Part shown: positions 10,841 through 21,473 of the stretch, piece after piece | Position numbering within the stretch: the stretch's first letter is position 1 | How the letters are laid out: every line of letters begins with the position of its first letter | DNA from: Cryptomeria japonica | Taxonomy: Eukaryota > Streptophyta > Pinopsida > Cupressales > Cupressaceae | Length of the DNA stretch: 64,000 nucleotides | Direction: 5' to 3' | Assembly: GCF_030272615.1 (NCBI RefSeq) | Contig: NC_081413.1 | Location: forward strand, 604,252,709 to 604,316,708 | Translations under genes and position numbers: made by a program | Notes under the pieces: generated by a model | What the model was told of the DNA's origin: nothing | Seen by the model: the letters and a program-made list of their open reading frames with translations, nothing else | Database searches by the model: none

Positions 10841-12529
10841 TATAACAAACCTTTATGCCTAGTAAGTTCGATGATCCCTTTCCTCTTTTTCATGGATCAT
10901 ATAGAATAATACAACTTTCTAGTTAGTAGAATCCATGACACACATGAATCGCTCAATATAATGCACCTTGTTGGGTAGTTTAATTCATGGTTAAATTTTT
11001 TTACATGAATGCATAGCATAGCATACCTTGCTACTTGTTTGGTAATGGTTACTTGTCTAGAATAAATTGGTATATTCTCTTTGTCTTTCTATAAGTCCAC
11101 GTGTACTCTTGCAATAAGATTCTAGAATGATATTAAAACATGAGATATTTTTATTATCAAGGTCTCTTCAACTAGTTGACTTGGAGCCTTTTTTCAATAC
11201 TAACCCCTCTTGTGTGTTTCCCTTTATTTTTATTTTGTTTTATTTTGTTATGTGTATTAAGTATCCATCCTTGGTTGATCTTAATATTGGGAGCTTGTTC
11301 TTTCAAACTTAGTAACATCTTATCTCTTATTAGTCTTTCTCTTCATTGCTCAAATTTCTATATCTTTCAAGTCCTACTTTACCATGAGTATGGACATAAG
11401 TTCATATTCCTACTTTGTTGGGGGCTAAATGTTGTATCATAAATTGTAACCCGTTTGAAATTTCACATACCTTTTTTGAACCTTCCACTAATATTCCCTT
11501 CCATAACTCTCTAGCCTTGTTGCTACCAAACTTTCATCATATGCTTATTTAGTGACTAGATCATATGCCCTAGGCTTGTGCACTTTGCATATAGATTTGT
11601 TTTTCCCTTTTCTTTATGGACTATAGAACCTAGCATCATATTTGTAGTGGACTATGAAACCTAGCACCATAGTCCCTGACCATCAAAATTGCCCAAAGTC
11701 AATTGTGTCAGAGTGCAGTTTTACACCATTTTTTATTTGATCCTAATTTTTTGATGTTATCATTGGAAGGCACCCTAAAATAAGAAAAACCTTGTGAACC
11801 TTATATGAAGGCATCCTTTCTATTTTACTTCCATACCTAAGCACCCTAGAACTATTAACGACTTTCAATCTTTAGAAAGTATCTTCAAATCTAAGCACTA
11901 TGGTGCAACAAGCTAAAAGAACTTATGTGCAAGTATGTTTTCATGACTTATCCTTTTATATCTTGTCATGTCATGTTATTACATTAACCCTTGAAGGTCT
12001 TATTCAAAGAGAATTTCATTACCACCACTATCAAGCCTATGGTAATATATTTTTAATTCAACATTTACTTAGGGTTTTTAGTCTCTTCCCTACCTTGGGT
12101 AAGCTCTCTTATTATCATCATTTCTACAGTGGAGGATAATTCCTACCTAGTGTTTTACTTACCAAACACCTATACAACACAACAATGTCCCTCTATTTGT
12201 GTGTAGAAAATAGAAAGTGATAAAATTATGTAAAGAGGTTTGAGAGACACAATTTTAAATTTAAAGTACGTGAAAACCTCAAGACCAATCTGGCTAGCTC
12301 CATAGTCAAATAGTTTTTGACTAATTTTTGGAGAGGGAGAGCTACATAACCTCCTAATTTGAGACCCTAATTCCCATCTTGTAAGACACCTATCTAGACT
12401 ATAGCACATAGCTCCATGTTATAACTATTTTAGCACTAGATTTCAATGACATGTTCTTTTCTACATTCCAATTCTATATTTATGATTTTTGAGATTATTT
12501 TTAATTATATATTTATCTATATATGCTGA
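10841..12529. other. Spacer, no gene seen
   Basis: AT-rich sequence with many stops in all frames. The piece at 11985-12040 resembles 37030-37085 at nucleotide and translated level (T.EGLIQR..HYHHYQ in both), so it is a repeat remnant. Nothing else is recognisable. Confidence 0.6.
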
Positions 12530-12760
12530 TTATTTCCTATTATCCATCATTTCTAGACTTAATCATATCCAATCATATCAAGTTAAAAATTGAAACAATT
12601 TATTATAGTGCTTAGCTCTCCTAAGGAACCAAAGTTGATCCTAACTAATTTTTCCCTAATGAAATGATATCCCAAGTGGAAAATGGTTCCTAGTTTGCAT
12701 TCCTAAGCTAGAAACAACCAGTTTTCCAACATTTCAAAATTATAATTTTTTCATCAATAA
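12530..12760. repeat. Dispersed repeat shared with 60395-60600
   Basis: Both places share AATCATATCCAATCA.ATCA, then AACAATT, CTCTCCTA, a CCCCTAAT/CCCAATAAAATG stretch and CAACATTTCA in the same order and orientation, with many substitutions between. This looks like two old copies of one dispersed element of unknown type. Confidence 0.55.
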
Positions 12761-13000
12761 ATTGAGGTAAGTTATACAAAAATACAATATTATTGCATAG
12801 TGAGGATCTATCCTCACCTAGCATGTCATGAAAGGTACCTTGATCACAAAGGTTTCCCACATAATTTGTAGAAGGGTGGAAATCATGCACAACATACTAT
12901 CATATAAAAAATAATGTAGTATATAATGGTGAAATAAATGTATAAAATGATATGTAAAAATATAAGCAATAGAATGTTTAAAACTATATTTGTCATTATA

Positions 13001-13475
13001 AATACATAATATCAAATTAAAAATCACATTATCATTTATGGAACATGGTACATGTGTTAAATCATATCATAATATTCATTATTACTTGGTGTAATATTAC
13101 TTTGTATTCTAATAAGGTGTAAGGCGTATCATTTTTTAATTAAGAGTTAGAACAAGAAGAAGAATAAAGATGTCATGTAAGATTACGATAAAAATTGACA
13201 TTATGTCATCAACCCTAGACAAATCATATCTAGTAAATACATAATATCAAACTAAAAATCACATTATCATTTATGGAACATGGTACATGTGTTAAATCAT
13301 ATCATAATATTCATTATTACTCTATGCAATATTATCTTTATATTCTAATAAGGTGTAAGGGGTATCATTTTTTAATTAAGAGTTAGACAAAGAAGAAGAA
13401 TAAAGATGTCATGTAAGATTATGATAAAAATTGACATTATGTCTTCAACCCTAGACAAATCATATGAAGTAAATA
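13001..13475 (+). repeat. 235-bp tandem duplication
   Basis: The block starting AATACATAATATCAAA at 13001 is repeated from 13236, giving a period of 235 bases. Both copies contain the same landmarks (GGAACATGGTACATGTG, GAAGAAGAATAAAGATGTC, CAACCCTAGACAAATCATAT). They differ at only a few positions apart from a variable stretch near the middle. There is no coding content. Confidence 0.88.
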
Positions 13476-16396
13476 TATTCAAGTCAACTATCTCAAAAAA
13501 ATTAGGAACATTATCATTAGTCTCTATAGGTGTATTTCAAATGTCATGATCATGGAGATGTGAGATTAAAAAATTAATGAATTTTGATAAGAAAGTCTAT
13601 AAAGGAATCAAAATAATATAAATAGCCATTATAATATTTCCTTAGACAAAGTTTTCTTGTTGTCCACAAATTCTATCAATATACTTAAAAGCTACATATA
13701 GAAGAGTTAATATACGTTAAGGATATCGACCATGGGAATCCATATATAATACAAAAAATAGAATGTCATGAAAATATTATATGATATTTTATGGCTTGAA
13801 ATATTATCCTGGTAAAATTATAAACCTTAGTTCAAATTAAGGGTTTGTTGGTTGCTAAAAAAGATAAAGTATATAAATAAAAAACAAATACTAGTGTATA
13901 GATACATCAATCAATATTATAGGCAAATAATTGCTAAATTATTAAATATGCAAATAATAATAGATCCAAAAAAATTATTAACATTTATGTATTAGGTTAT
14001 TTTTTCTATTTCTAAAATTTGAAAGGAAAAATAGGATTAATTGGGCCTATTAGAGAAATAAAGATGATTTGAATAAAAAACTACCTTTAAATACTATGTG
14101 CTAGGTTGAAAAAAATAGTATAAATAAGATTAGATATTTTTAAGATGGAAATCATATCCATACCTTGAATATTAATTAATGAGGGAAAATGCATAGTTCC
14201 ACAACTAAATATTAAGTATTAATTGGTGGGGATAAAAAAATTATTGCACCTTAGAATTATTAAATATGCTAGGAAATCATGTGTATGTGAACCAAAATAT
14301 TCTCCCATTCTATATAGTGGGGCACCTTTTCAATTCTAGATATGGTTCTTGAATATAAAATTACTTTTCATCTATTAAGCCATTGTATGGTTTCCTTTGA
14401 ATATTTCCTTGCAAAATATAAATTAAGTATCTACTACTAGAATATTACAATCATTTGAGGTTTTCACTAAGCTAGTAGTATATAAAAATATCTCTAAAGA
14501 TAATAATAAAGCATGGAAGTAAATTTTGAAATGATTGATAGGTGGTTTAAGTGCGTTAGAATCAATGTGATTAGATATGATAGTTAATTTATTGATTTGA
14601 GTGCAAGTGTGATTGATTATTATTGTGATATTCAAGGATGTTCTTCTTATGCAAATGAGTGAAATTTGATGTCTTTCATACATGGATATATCACCAATAA
14701 TGAATGTTCATACACAAAAATCATGGGACAAAACTGTAAAATGGAGCTAGGTGGTTAATACTTAATTTTGATCTCAAGTTTATGTGGATGAAGCTTGCAC
14801 AGCTAATATAACCTAGTTCAGACAATCATGTTTAATATATGTTCAATAGGTTCGGATTAAAATGTATTATTAAGTAAAATTAGATAGATAAGCTATTTGG
14901 ATGATCATTTTGTGCACTTAATTACATGAATAAGAAACAAAAATAGCGTTAGTTTTTAGCAAGGCTATGTATGTGGGACCAAATATATATATATATAAAT
15001 GTGTAATTTGTAGCTACAAAAATATGTTGACACTATCTCAAACTAATAAAAAATGTGTCATTGTATTAACATTTCCTTAGAATATCTACATATATGTAAA
15101 TGTGGAAATAGATCAAAGATGAATTTCCACCATTATAGCTAATAATTTTGACTATATATACTAACCATATTTAATTAGTTTTAATAATATGGAACATAAT
15201 AAAGAAACAAGTTTACTTTATTCTAATTTTTAATTAATTTTGTTATTTATGTTCAATTAAAAAACTTACAAAATAGAAATATTATCGATTGATTACTTTA
15301 AGTATTAAATTGAGCTCATAATTAGATAGAGTAACTATACTCATGAAAGAAATGCATCATACATAAAATATACCACAACTAGGCACTAGATATGCTAAAT
15401 AAAGTTACATAATTGATAAATAAATCTAATATATGATAATGAGATGGGTGAAAATAATGAATATGAAAATCATAAGAATTTAAAAGTGATATTATAATGT
15501 CAAGAAAATAGTGCTAATTTGTTAGCAATAAATCATACTTGTATGATTGATTAGATAGTTATAAAATAATTATATCTCTAGTTTGAATTCATTCATAGGG
15601 ACCTAACATTCATACCTAAACCTTTAATATGTAATAGGCCATTCAAAAAATGGATTGTTGGAATTTTCTTGTAATAATCACCATGGTATTTGAACTTGTG
15701 TAATGACCTGTGGTGCTAAGATAATATTTTGGAATCTATTTAATTATGAGTGACACATTTTCCTTAGTCAAATTTATAGTTAAACTAAATTCACGAATTT
15801 GAACAAAAGATTTGAGAATAACAAACAAGGATGATGTGAGTTGATGTAATTCTTTGATAATGCTCTTCAATCTTTTTAGTTATTTCAAGAAAATCTCTAC
15901 ATGATCTTTAAATGATTTCAAATAAATGACTTAATACTTTTAAATCTTGATGGTTATAACATTAGCAACATTATTAAACCAACACACAATAAGAAGAACA
16001 TCAATCCATAAGTTTTGTTATTCAAATGTTACATTTTAATTTTGTTAGGTAGACATATATTTTAGAAATAAAAGTTGAATTTGAATATTCTTATCAAGTT
16101 AAACAAACTTCAAAATATTTTAATATTTCTGAAAATTATATTACAAAAATTAATAGATAATTATTTATTCGAGGAGTCAACTTATTATTGTTGATAGTTT
16201 TGGGTTTATTTATGGTGTGATTATTTTTTCAACTAAGGTGATTCACTTGTGCTTATGCCATGTGTATTAATATAATAGTTATCCATAAAAATTGATTTGT
16301 TCTTTATTTTTTAAGGTAAACAAAAAGTTTTGAAGTGGATATGATTATTTAGTCTAAACAATATTAGATTTTTTATTTTTCATAGGAGGTTAAGAG
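13476..16396. other. AT-rich spacer, no gene seen
   Basis: Nearly 3 kb of very AT-rich DNA with short simple runs (for example the TA run near 14984-14996). No open frame, domain or structured repeat could be supported on either strand. Confidence 0.6.
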
Positions 16397-16409
16397 GTTA
16401 TCTATTATT

Positions 16410-16661
16410 TTTTTTTAAATTTTTTTTGGGTAAGTGCTATCAAGTATGGGGATAGTACCTTATATTAATATTTAAAAAGATTACATAAAATGTCGAGTTA
16501 AAAATGGCATATTTCATCCCTTGTAAGCCTATCTACTACTAATTGCCACGTAGGGCTTGTAGAATAACAGAAGTGCATTCACCAACATGGATGATATTGC
16601 TGGTTGATTGGTCAAACAACCACCACTCCTCCGAATGGGTAACTCTCCTGAAGGGTTCCAA
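16410..16661 (-). mobile_element. Short retroposed insertion (truncated LINE or SINE) with 13-bp target duplication
   Basis: A 252-base block is bounded on both sides by the perfect repeat GTTATCTATTATT (16397-16409 and 16662-16674). The left side begins with a T-rich run, which is an A-tail on the reverse strand, so the insertion reads right to left. Just inside the tail, the reverse strand reads TATTAATATAAGGTACT and ACCCAAAAAAAA. This is reminiscent of the 3' end of the LINE at 20161-20215. There is no clear Pol III promoter, so a severely 5'-truncated LINE fits better than a SINE. Confidence 0.72.
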
Positions 16662-16674
16662 GTTATCTATTATT

Positions 16675-16867
16675 AACTTACAATTAAATTGGCATTTAAT
16701 TGTGATTTTGATCATTACTGTGTTATAGGAATACCAATATTAACTTTATAACTATAAGTATATTTATCATCAATGTAACAAATCTCTAAAATAAATGAAC
16801 ACAAATTAGAGTAATATTTATGTAGAATGAATTCTTTATGACAGTATTTTGACCAATAAGAAATGAT
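16675..16867. other. Spacer between two retroposed insertions
   Basis: Short AT-rich sequence. Its right end, AGAAATGAT at 16859-16867, is the left copy of the target duplication of the next LINE. Confidence 0.5.
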
Positions 16868-16889
16868 TAGCTATTGGGACATGTTGAAT

Positions 16890-18725
16890 GCAAAATGCAA
16901 GGCCAAGTTAGAAAATTGGAAGGGCAAGTGGTTATCTTCGATCGAGAGACTCATCCTGATCAAATCACTATTAGCCGCGATCCCTGTATTCTCAATGGTA
17001 TGCTAAAAAATCCCTACATCTGTTGAAGAAGACCTCATCTAGATCATGAGAAAATTTATGTGGAACGAATTAGGAGAACAAAATAAGTTTATGTTGGTTC
17101 CTTGGTAGAAAATTAGTTGACCTAAGGAATAGGGGGGTGTAGGTATTCACCAATTGTCTATAATGAACCTGGCCAAGGGTTCAAAACTTGAATGGGCCAT
17201 TTGTAGTGGGGGTGAGAAAAAATGGTCCAGAATTCTCAAGAACAAATATCTAGATTTTGTTGAGACAAAAAGAATTCTTATGATTATTAACCCTCTCAGG
17301 TTCAACAATCTGGAAATACATATTGGAACGCATGGATATTATGAACAAACATGTTACTTGGGAAATTGGAAACATACAGAATGCATCCTTTTGGAATGAT
17401 TCATGGGGAGGAGGAGAGATATTGAGTTCACTCCAAAATTTAAATGAAATCAAGGAGGAGACATCTCGAATATGGGGAAGCAAGGTTAGTAATTTTGGAG
17501 AGATAGTTCATCAGAATGTAGTAAAAAAGTGGAGATGGCGGTCTCTTGACAATTTAGATGTGGATCAACAACAAAAGGTAGCTTAAACAACATTCTGAAT
17601 AGTCGTATGATCATCCCATCTAGGAAGGAAGACATTGTGTTGATCTAAAGGTGGAAATTACAAGGTCAGCCTAGGCCATGAGATCAAAGAAGCAACTAGA
17701 ATTTACCAAGAATGGCTGTCAAAACTATTGTGGAACAAGCATTGTTTGCCGAAAGCTAGGTTCTTTGCCTGGATGCCACCACATAAGAAAATTATGACTA
17801 GCAACAGGCTTATGAAATTTGGAGTTCAGGGCCGCACCAAATGTGTTCTATGTGGGAAGAATTTGGAGTCGGTACATCACTTATATATGTTATGTGAATT
17901 TTTTAACAAGTGTTAGTGGTATTTCATGCAAAAACTATTTTTTTTACTACCCATTCCCTGCAGCGATCAATGAATGGTTTAGAATGTGGCCACAAAGGAC
18001 CTCAAAGGTAGTGTTTGGGGACCTATCACTATTCTCCCATCCCTCTTGATTTGGGAGATATGGAAGGAGTGTAACCGAAGAATTTTTCAGGATAAACCCA
18101 TGGACTCGAAAGTCCTCTATCAAAAGATTGAATCCCAATTGATTGAACTAACTAATGAAGGTACCAAACAGAAGACTTTGAAAAAGAACACATATACAAG
18201 GTGGGACTGTAGATTAAAGCTCACCTTTCCAAACCTCTCAGTACCCACTCTCTTTGGAAGTAATTTCAGAAACCTCCCACCTAACTCTAGACCCCCAATT
18301 CAGTCGAATGCTCCAGATCTTGGCTAGGTCTAAGGTAAATTTTGATGCGGCTTCGTTGGGGGATCTGGGCCCTAGTGGCATTGGGTGTGTTATCAGGGAT
18401 GAATTTAAAAATTCTTTGGAGGAAGTTTCAGAGCACATTGGACATACCACAAATAATATGGCAGAGTTTCGGGCTGCATTACATGGCCTCGAGGTGGGGG
18501 TCACTAGGGGGGCCCGAAAAATCCTCTTGGAGGGTGACTCCTTAAACATGGTAAATGCAATTAGAAAGATTGAAACTTCAAGCTAGATTCTCAATCAATG
18601 GCTTCGACCAATCAAATCCCTATTGGACAAACTGGATGATTTTCACATTAGCCACATGTATTGGGAAGGCAATGTGATGGCAGATAACTTAGCAAAAGCG
18701 GTGGCATTGTCTATAGATTCATAAT
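16890..18725 (+). pseudogene. LINE RT C-terminal part, zinc-binding domain and RNase H (degenerate)
   Basis: The reading begins with KLENWKGKWLSSIERLILIK and AAIPVFSM, the conserved end of plant L1-type RT, then GGVGIHQLSIMNLA (17134-17175). After a shift come SFWNDSWGGGE and the zf-RVT zinc-binding block: LLWNKHCLPKARFFAWM ... CVLCGKNLESVHHLYMLCEFF (17725-17905). The last part, 18335-18725, is a plant-type RNase H with NFDAAS, IGCVIRD, NNMAEFRAALHGLE, ILLEGDS and MADNLAKA. The Asp, Glu and Asp catalytic positions are visible. At least five frames are needed, so it is dead. The order RT, zf-RVT, RNase H is typical of plant L1 elements. Confidence 0.85.
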
Positions 18726-19059
18726 TCAATGGTACTATCATTACATCATAATTTTAGTTGGGTTTCCGGTTATATTCCCTCATGCCACATCTCCCTCGCT
18801 TTTCTCTGACAATGGGATCATTAAACTTCATTATTACCCATATGAATAGGTTTGATTTGACATGTTTTGTATGAACCATATATCCTATATCACCATCATT
18901 ACAATTGGGATGACTTATGAGTTGGTTGGCATGAGAGATCATTAATGATAGAAGTGCTTGGACATACCACTTCTTTTCGGCGATCATGAGACTATATGGA
19001 TGGATCTATTTATAGACCTTCCATTTCTATTTTTTCACACTTCTTGGTGTAGTTAAGCT

Positions 19060-19910
19060 AGCTCAGAGTGGTTGGGTTATGTGTGATAGTAGAGCTAGGG
19101 ATGGATATGCCTATTATGTTGGAGTCTACCAAGCGAGAGATGGCCCTTTTTGGGGAAATCTCTGGCAAGAGGCTATTAGCAGTTACGGCCATGAAGCATC
19201 CTCTCATTCTGCATGTTGTGAAAAGGATTTTGGGTGGGTTTTTTCTTAGAGCTTATCACCGTTACTAGGTAAAATCAGACATCCTTGCCATATTTGTTGC
19301 CATGCTATTTTATATGGGGGTGAGCAAGCAACAAGTCAAGAAAATGACTCAAATGATATTCAGGCATTGCTTCCTTGGTGAAATTGATACAATCTTGGAT
19401 AATGTTTATGCCAATTTGTGCACCCCACTATCGTAAAACTACTATATGTCTCTGTGAGCGAGAGTGGATGTCAAGAAGTTTGTGGTGGTACAAGCCTTAG
19501 ATTAGGAGAGCCTCATTGCTAAATGGGATGGGAAGGACCGTAATATTTCTTTCTTGCTGAAGGCTATTAGCATTCTTCCTATCTTTAGCAAGGGATGGAT
19601 GAGAAAATATGTGTTGGTGGAGAGTCTAAGTGAAAGACAAGGCATAGGAATTCAAGAAAATGGTGAGGAAGAAATTGAAAATGATTGGGGGTTTGGTCGC
19701 AATGAAGAGTGGGTCCTGGATGATGAGTGACTCTCGAAAGAAATGGCAGATTCTGAAGCCCATATAGACTGTGAAGTGGAGTTCCCGAGGGTGTTGAGAT
19801 CACTCCTGATTCAGAAAGCTAAAGAGCATGAGAAGAGCTTGCAGTAGGAGGAGGGCAGTGATCTAGAGGCCATCAGTCCTGAGGAAGCAGATATTGGCTC
19901 TGCTTGAGCC
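19060..19910 (+). pseudogene. LINE C-terminal extension, unknown function, acidic tail
   Basis: After RNase H and about 300 poorly readable bases, coding-like sequence resumes. One stretch (19068-19268) reads KREMALFGEISGKRLL ... MKHPLILHVVKRILGGFF. It aligns with the reverse-strand segment at 36047-35808 (KKRTMVFLEEIMRKRL ... YKHPLVVCVIKSLLGKEF). Further on come KWDGKDRNISFLLKAISILP and an acidic end (GEEEIENDWGFGRNEEW, EEADIGSA) that stops at about 19905. I recognise no domain. Its presence in two LINE copies suggests a real part of the element's second frame. Confidence 0.5.
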
Positions 19911-20225
19911 TTAAGCTCTGGTTTTTTCTCCTATTTTATTTTCTAGTATAGCTATTATGCAGTAGCCCTGAATTTTTTAATTATGGTTAGCTACTATATA
20001 GGGTGGTAGGATGTTCGTTAGATAGTATGACTTCTCTCCAAGGTAGTTTTTGGGTTTCTTCGGCTGTAATACATGGGTACTTGGCCTATTTTGGTGATAA
20101 TAGGTATACACAGTAGTAGGAAAGCTAGGCTTATTTCAAAAAATATATATGTAAAAATCCTTTATATTAATACAATGGGTGCTTTCCCTTTGTAGCTATT
20201 TACCTATCAAAAAAATAGAAATGAT

Positions 20226-21473
20226 ATTATATATACATAACAATATATAAATCGTTAGAGTGGGTCATGGAAACCCATAGGTATAGAAACTCCCTTTAAT
20301 GATATAGATCATTTGGACTTATTTTTTCTTATCTAATTACATCTTTTGAATTTCATAACTTATAGGCATGAATGGAAATCTCCATTAAGGAATCATATGC
20401 TTTATTAATTGAATAATTTCTACAATATTGTCTTCTTGTTGGCCTCTTGTCAATAATGTTCAATTTCAAATAAAGAAATCAACCCCCAAAATTTCTAGGC
20501 CTTCTTTAAAATTTTATTAACTCTCTTATTCATACTTGGTCTATTTTTGAAGGATTTTATAATTATTATAGAGATACATTTGATAATAATTTAAAGAATG
20601 TCAACTATCATCAATTCAAAACCTAATTGAAGGTTTGATCCTCAACCTCATAATTCATGTCAAATTAGGAAAATTTTAGTAGTGATGTAATAACCTTCCC
20701 AATGGAATCTTTGATAGCGAAGACAACACTACATAATCTTGGGTTCCATTTAGGACCTATTTCATAATCTAACTTAATAAATCATTCTAAAAAACCATAC
20801 CCATGGGTATCAACAAGAAGTTGGATCTCTATATAGTGGAATCATATAGGAAAAAAATATTAATAGAAATAGTAACTTGTTTCATAAATAATTGATAATC
20901 ATTTAGGCTTGATATCTTAAACTGAAATTTATACTCATGGAATAATTGGGAAAAAGGAATGGAGCTACTGTGGCTACAACAAATCAGAGGGAGGATTAGA
21001 AATGTGGATTTCACATAGGATTGCAAGTGGGGAAATCAGAAGTAGGGAAATATGGCAAGGGCGTAATTCTGAAACACAATAATGAAAATAACCAATCAAG
21101 GTATGGGAGATTCAAGAAATAAAAAATTTAGAGGGTAGGCACAATGGATGGCTAATGAAGCAAAAAGCATGCCAATAGGAATCCATGGGAGGTAAATCTC
21201 ACAAGAAAGCCATGGAAAGGGAAACACAAAAAGAGGAGTGATTAGTGACCATCTCATGGATATGCAGTTTTGAATGGTAAGGATATCCGGTAGAAGAAAG
21301 GGGGCTAGAACAATCACACTCTCAAATCAAACAACCTAATATTAAAAAAAAGAAGGAAAAAGAGGACCAAGAACCAATTAAATTAAGCTAATGATGGCTA
21401 CCAATGCAGTAGGATAGAGAAAAATCATACTAAGGAAGGATATTATCATTTCCCAAGGGCAATGAAGGTCATA
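20226..21473. other. Spacer, possibly LINE leader or ORF1 remnant
   Basis: AT-rich to about 20980. From there to 21473 the sequence is more purine-rich and runs straight into the endonuclease start of the next LINE, so part of it may be that element's first frame or linker. No conserved domain can be read. Confidence 0.4.

Larger units (their letters stand above)
16868..20216 (+). mobile_element. 5'-truncated LINE with RNase H, A-tail and 9-bp target duplication
   Basis: The element starts abruptly inside the RT thumb region and ends in an A run (20209-20215) after an AT-rich 3' end. The repeat AGAAATGAT stands on both sides (16859-16867 and 20217-20225), as expected for target-primed insertion. 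The start in the middle of the coding sequence is the 5' truncation usual for LINEs. The element contains the RT end, a zinc-binding domain, RNase H, a C-terminal extension and a 3' UTR. It is broken by many stops and shifts. Confidence 0.8.
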
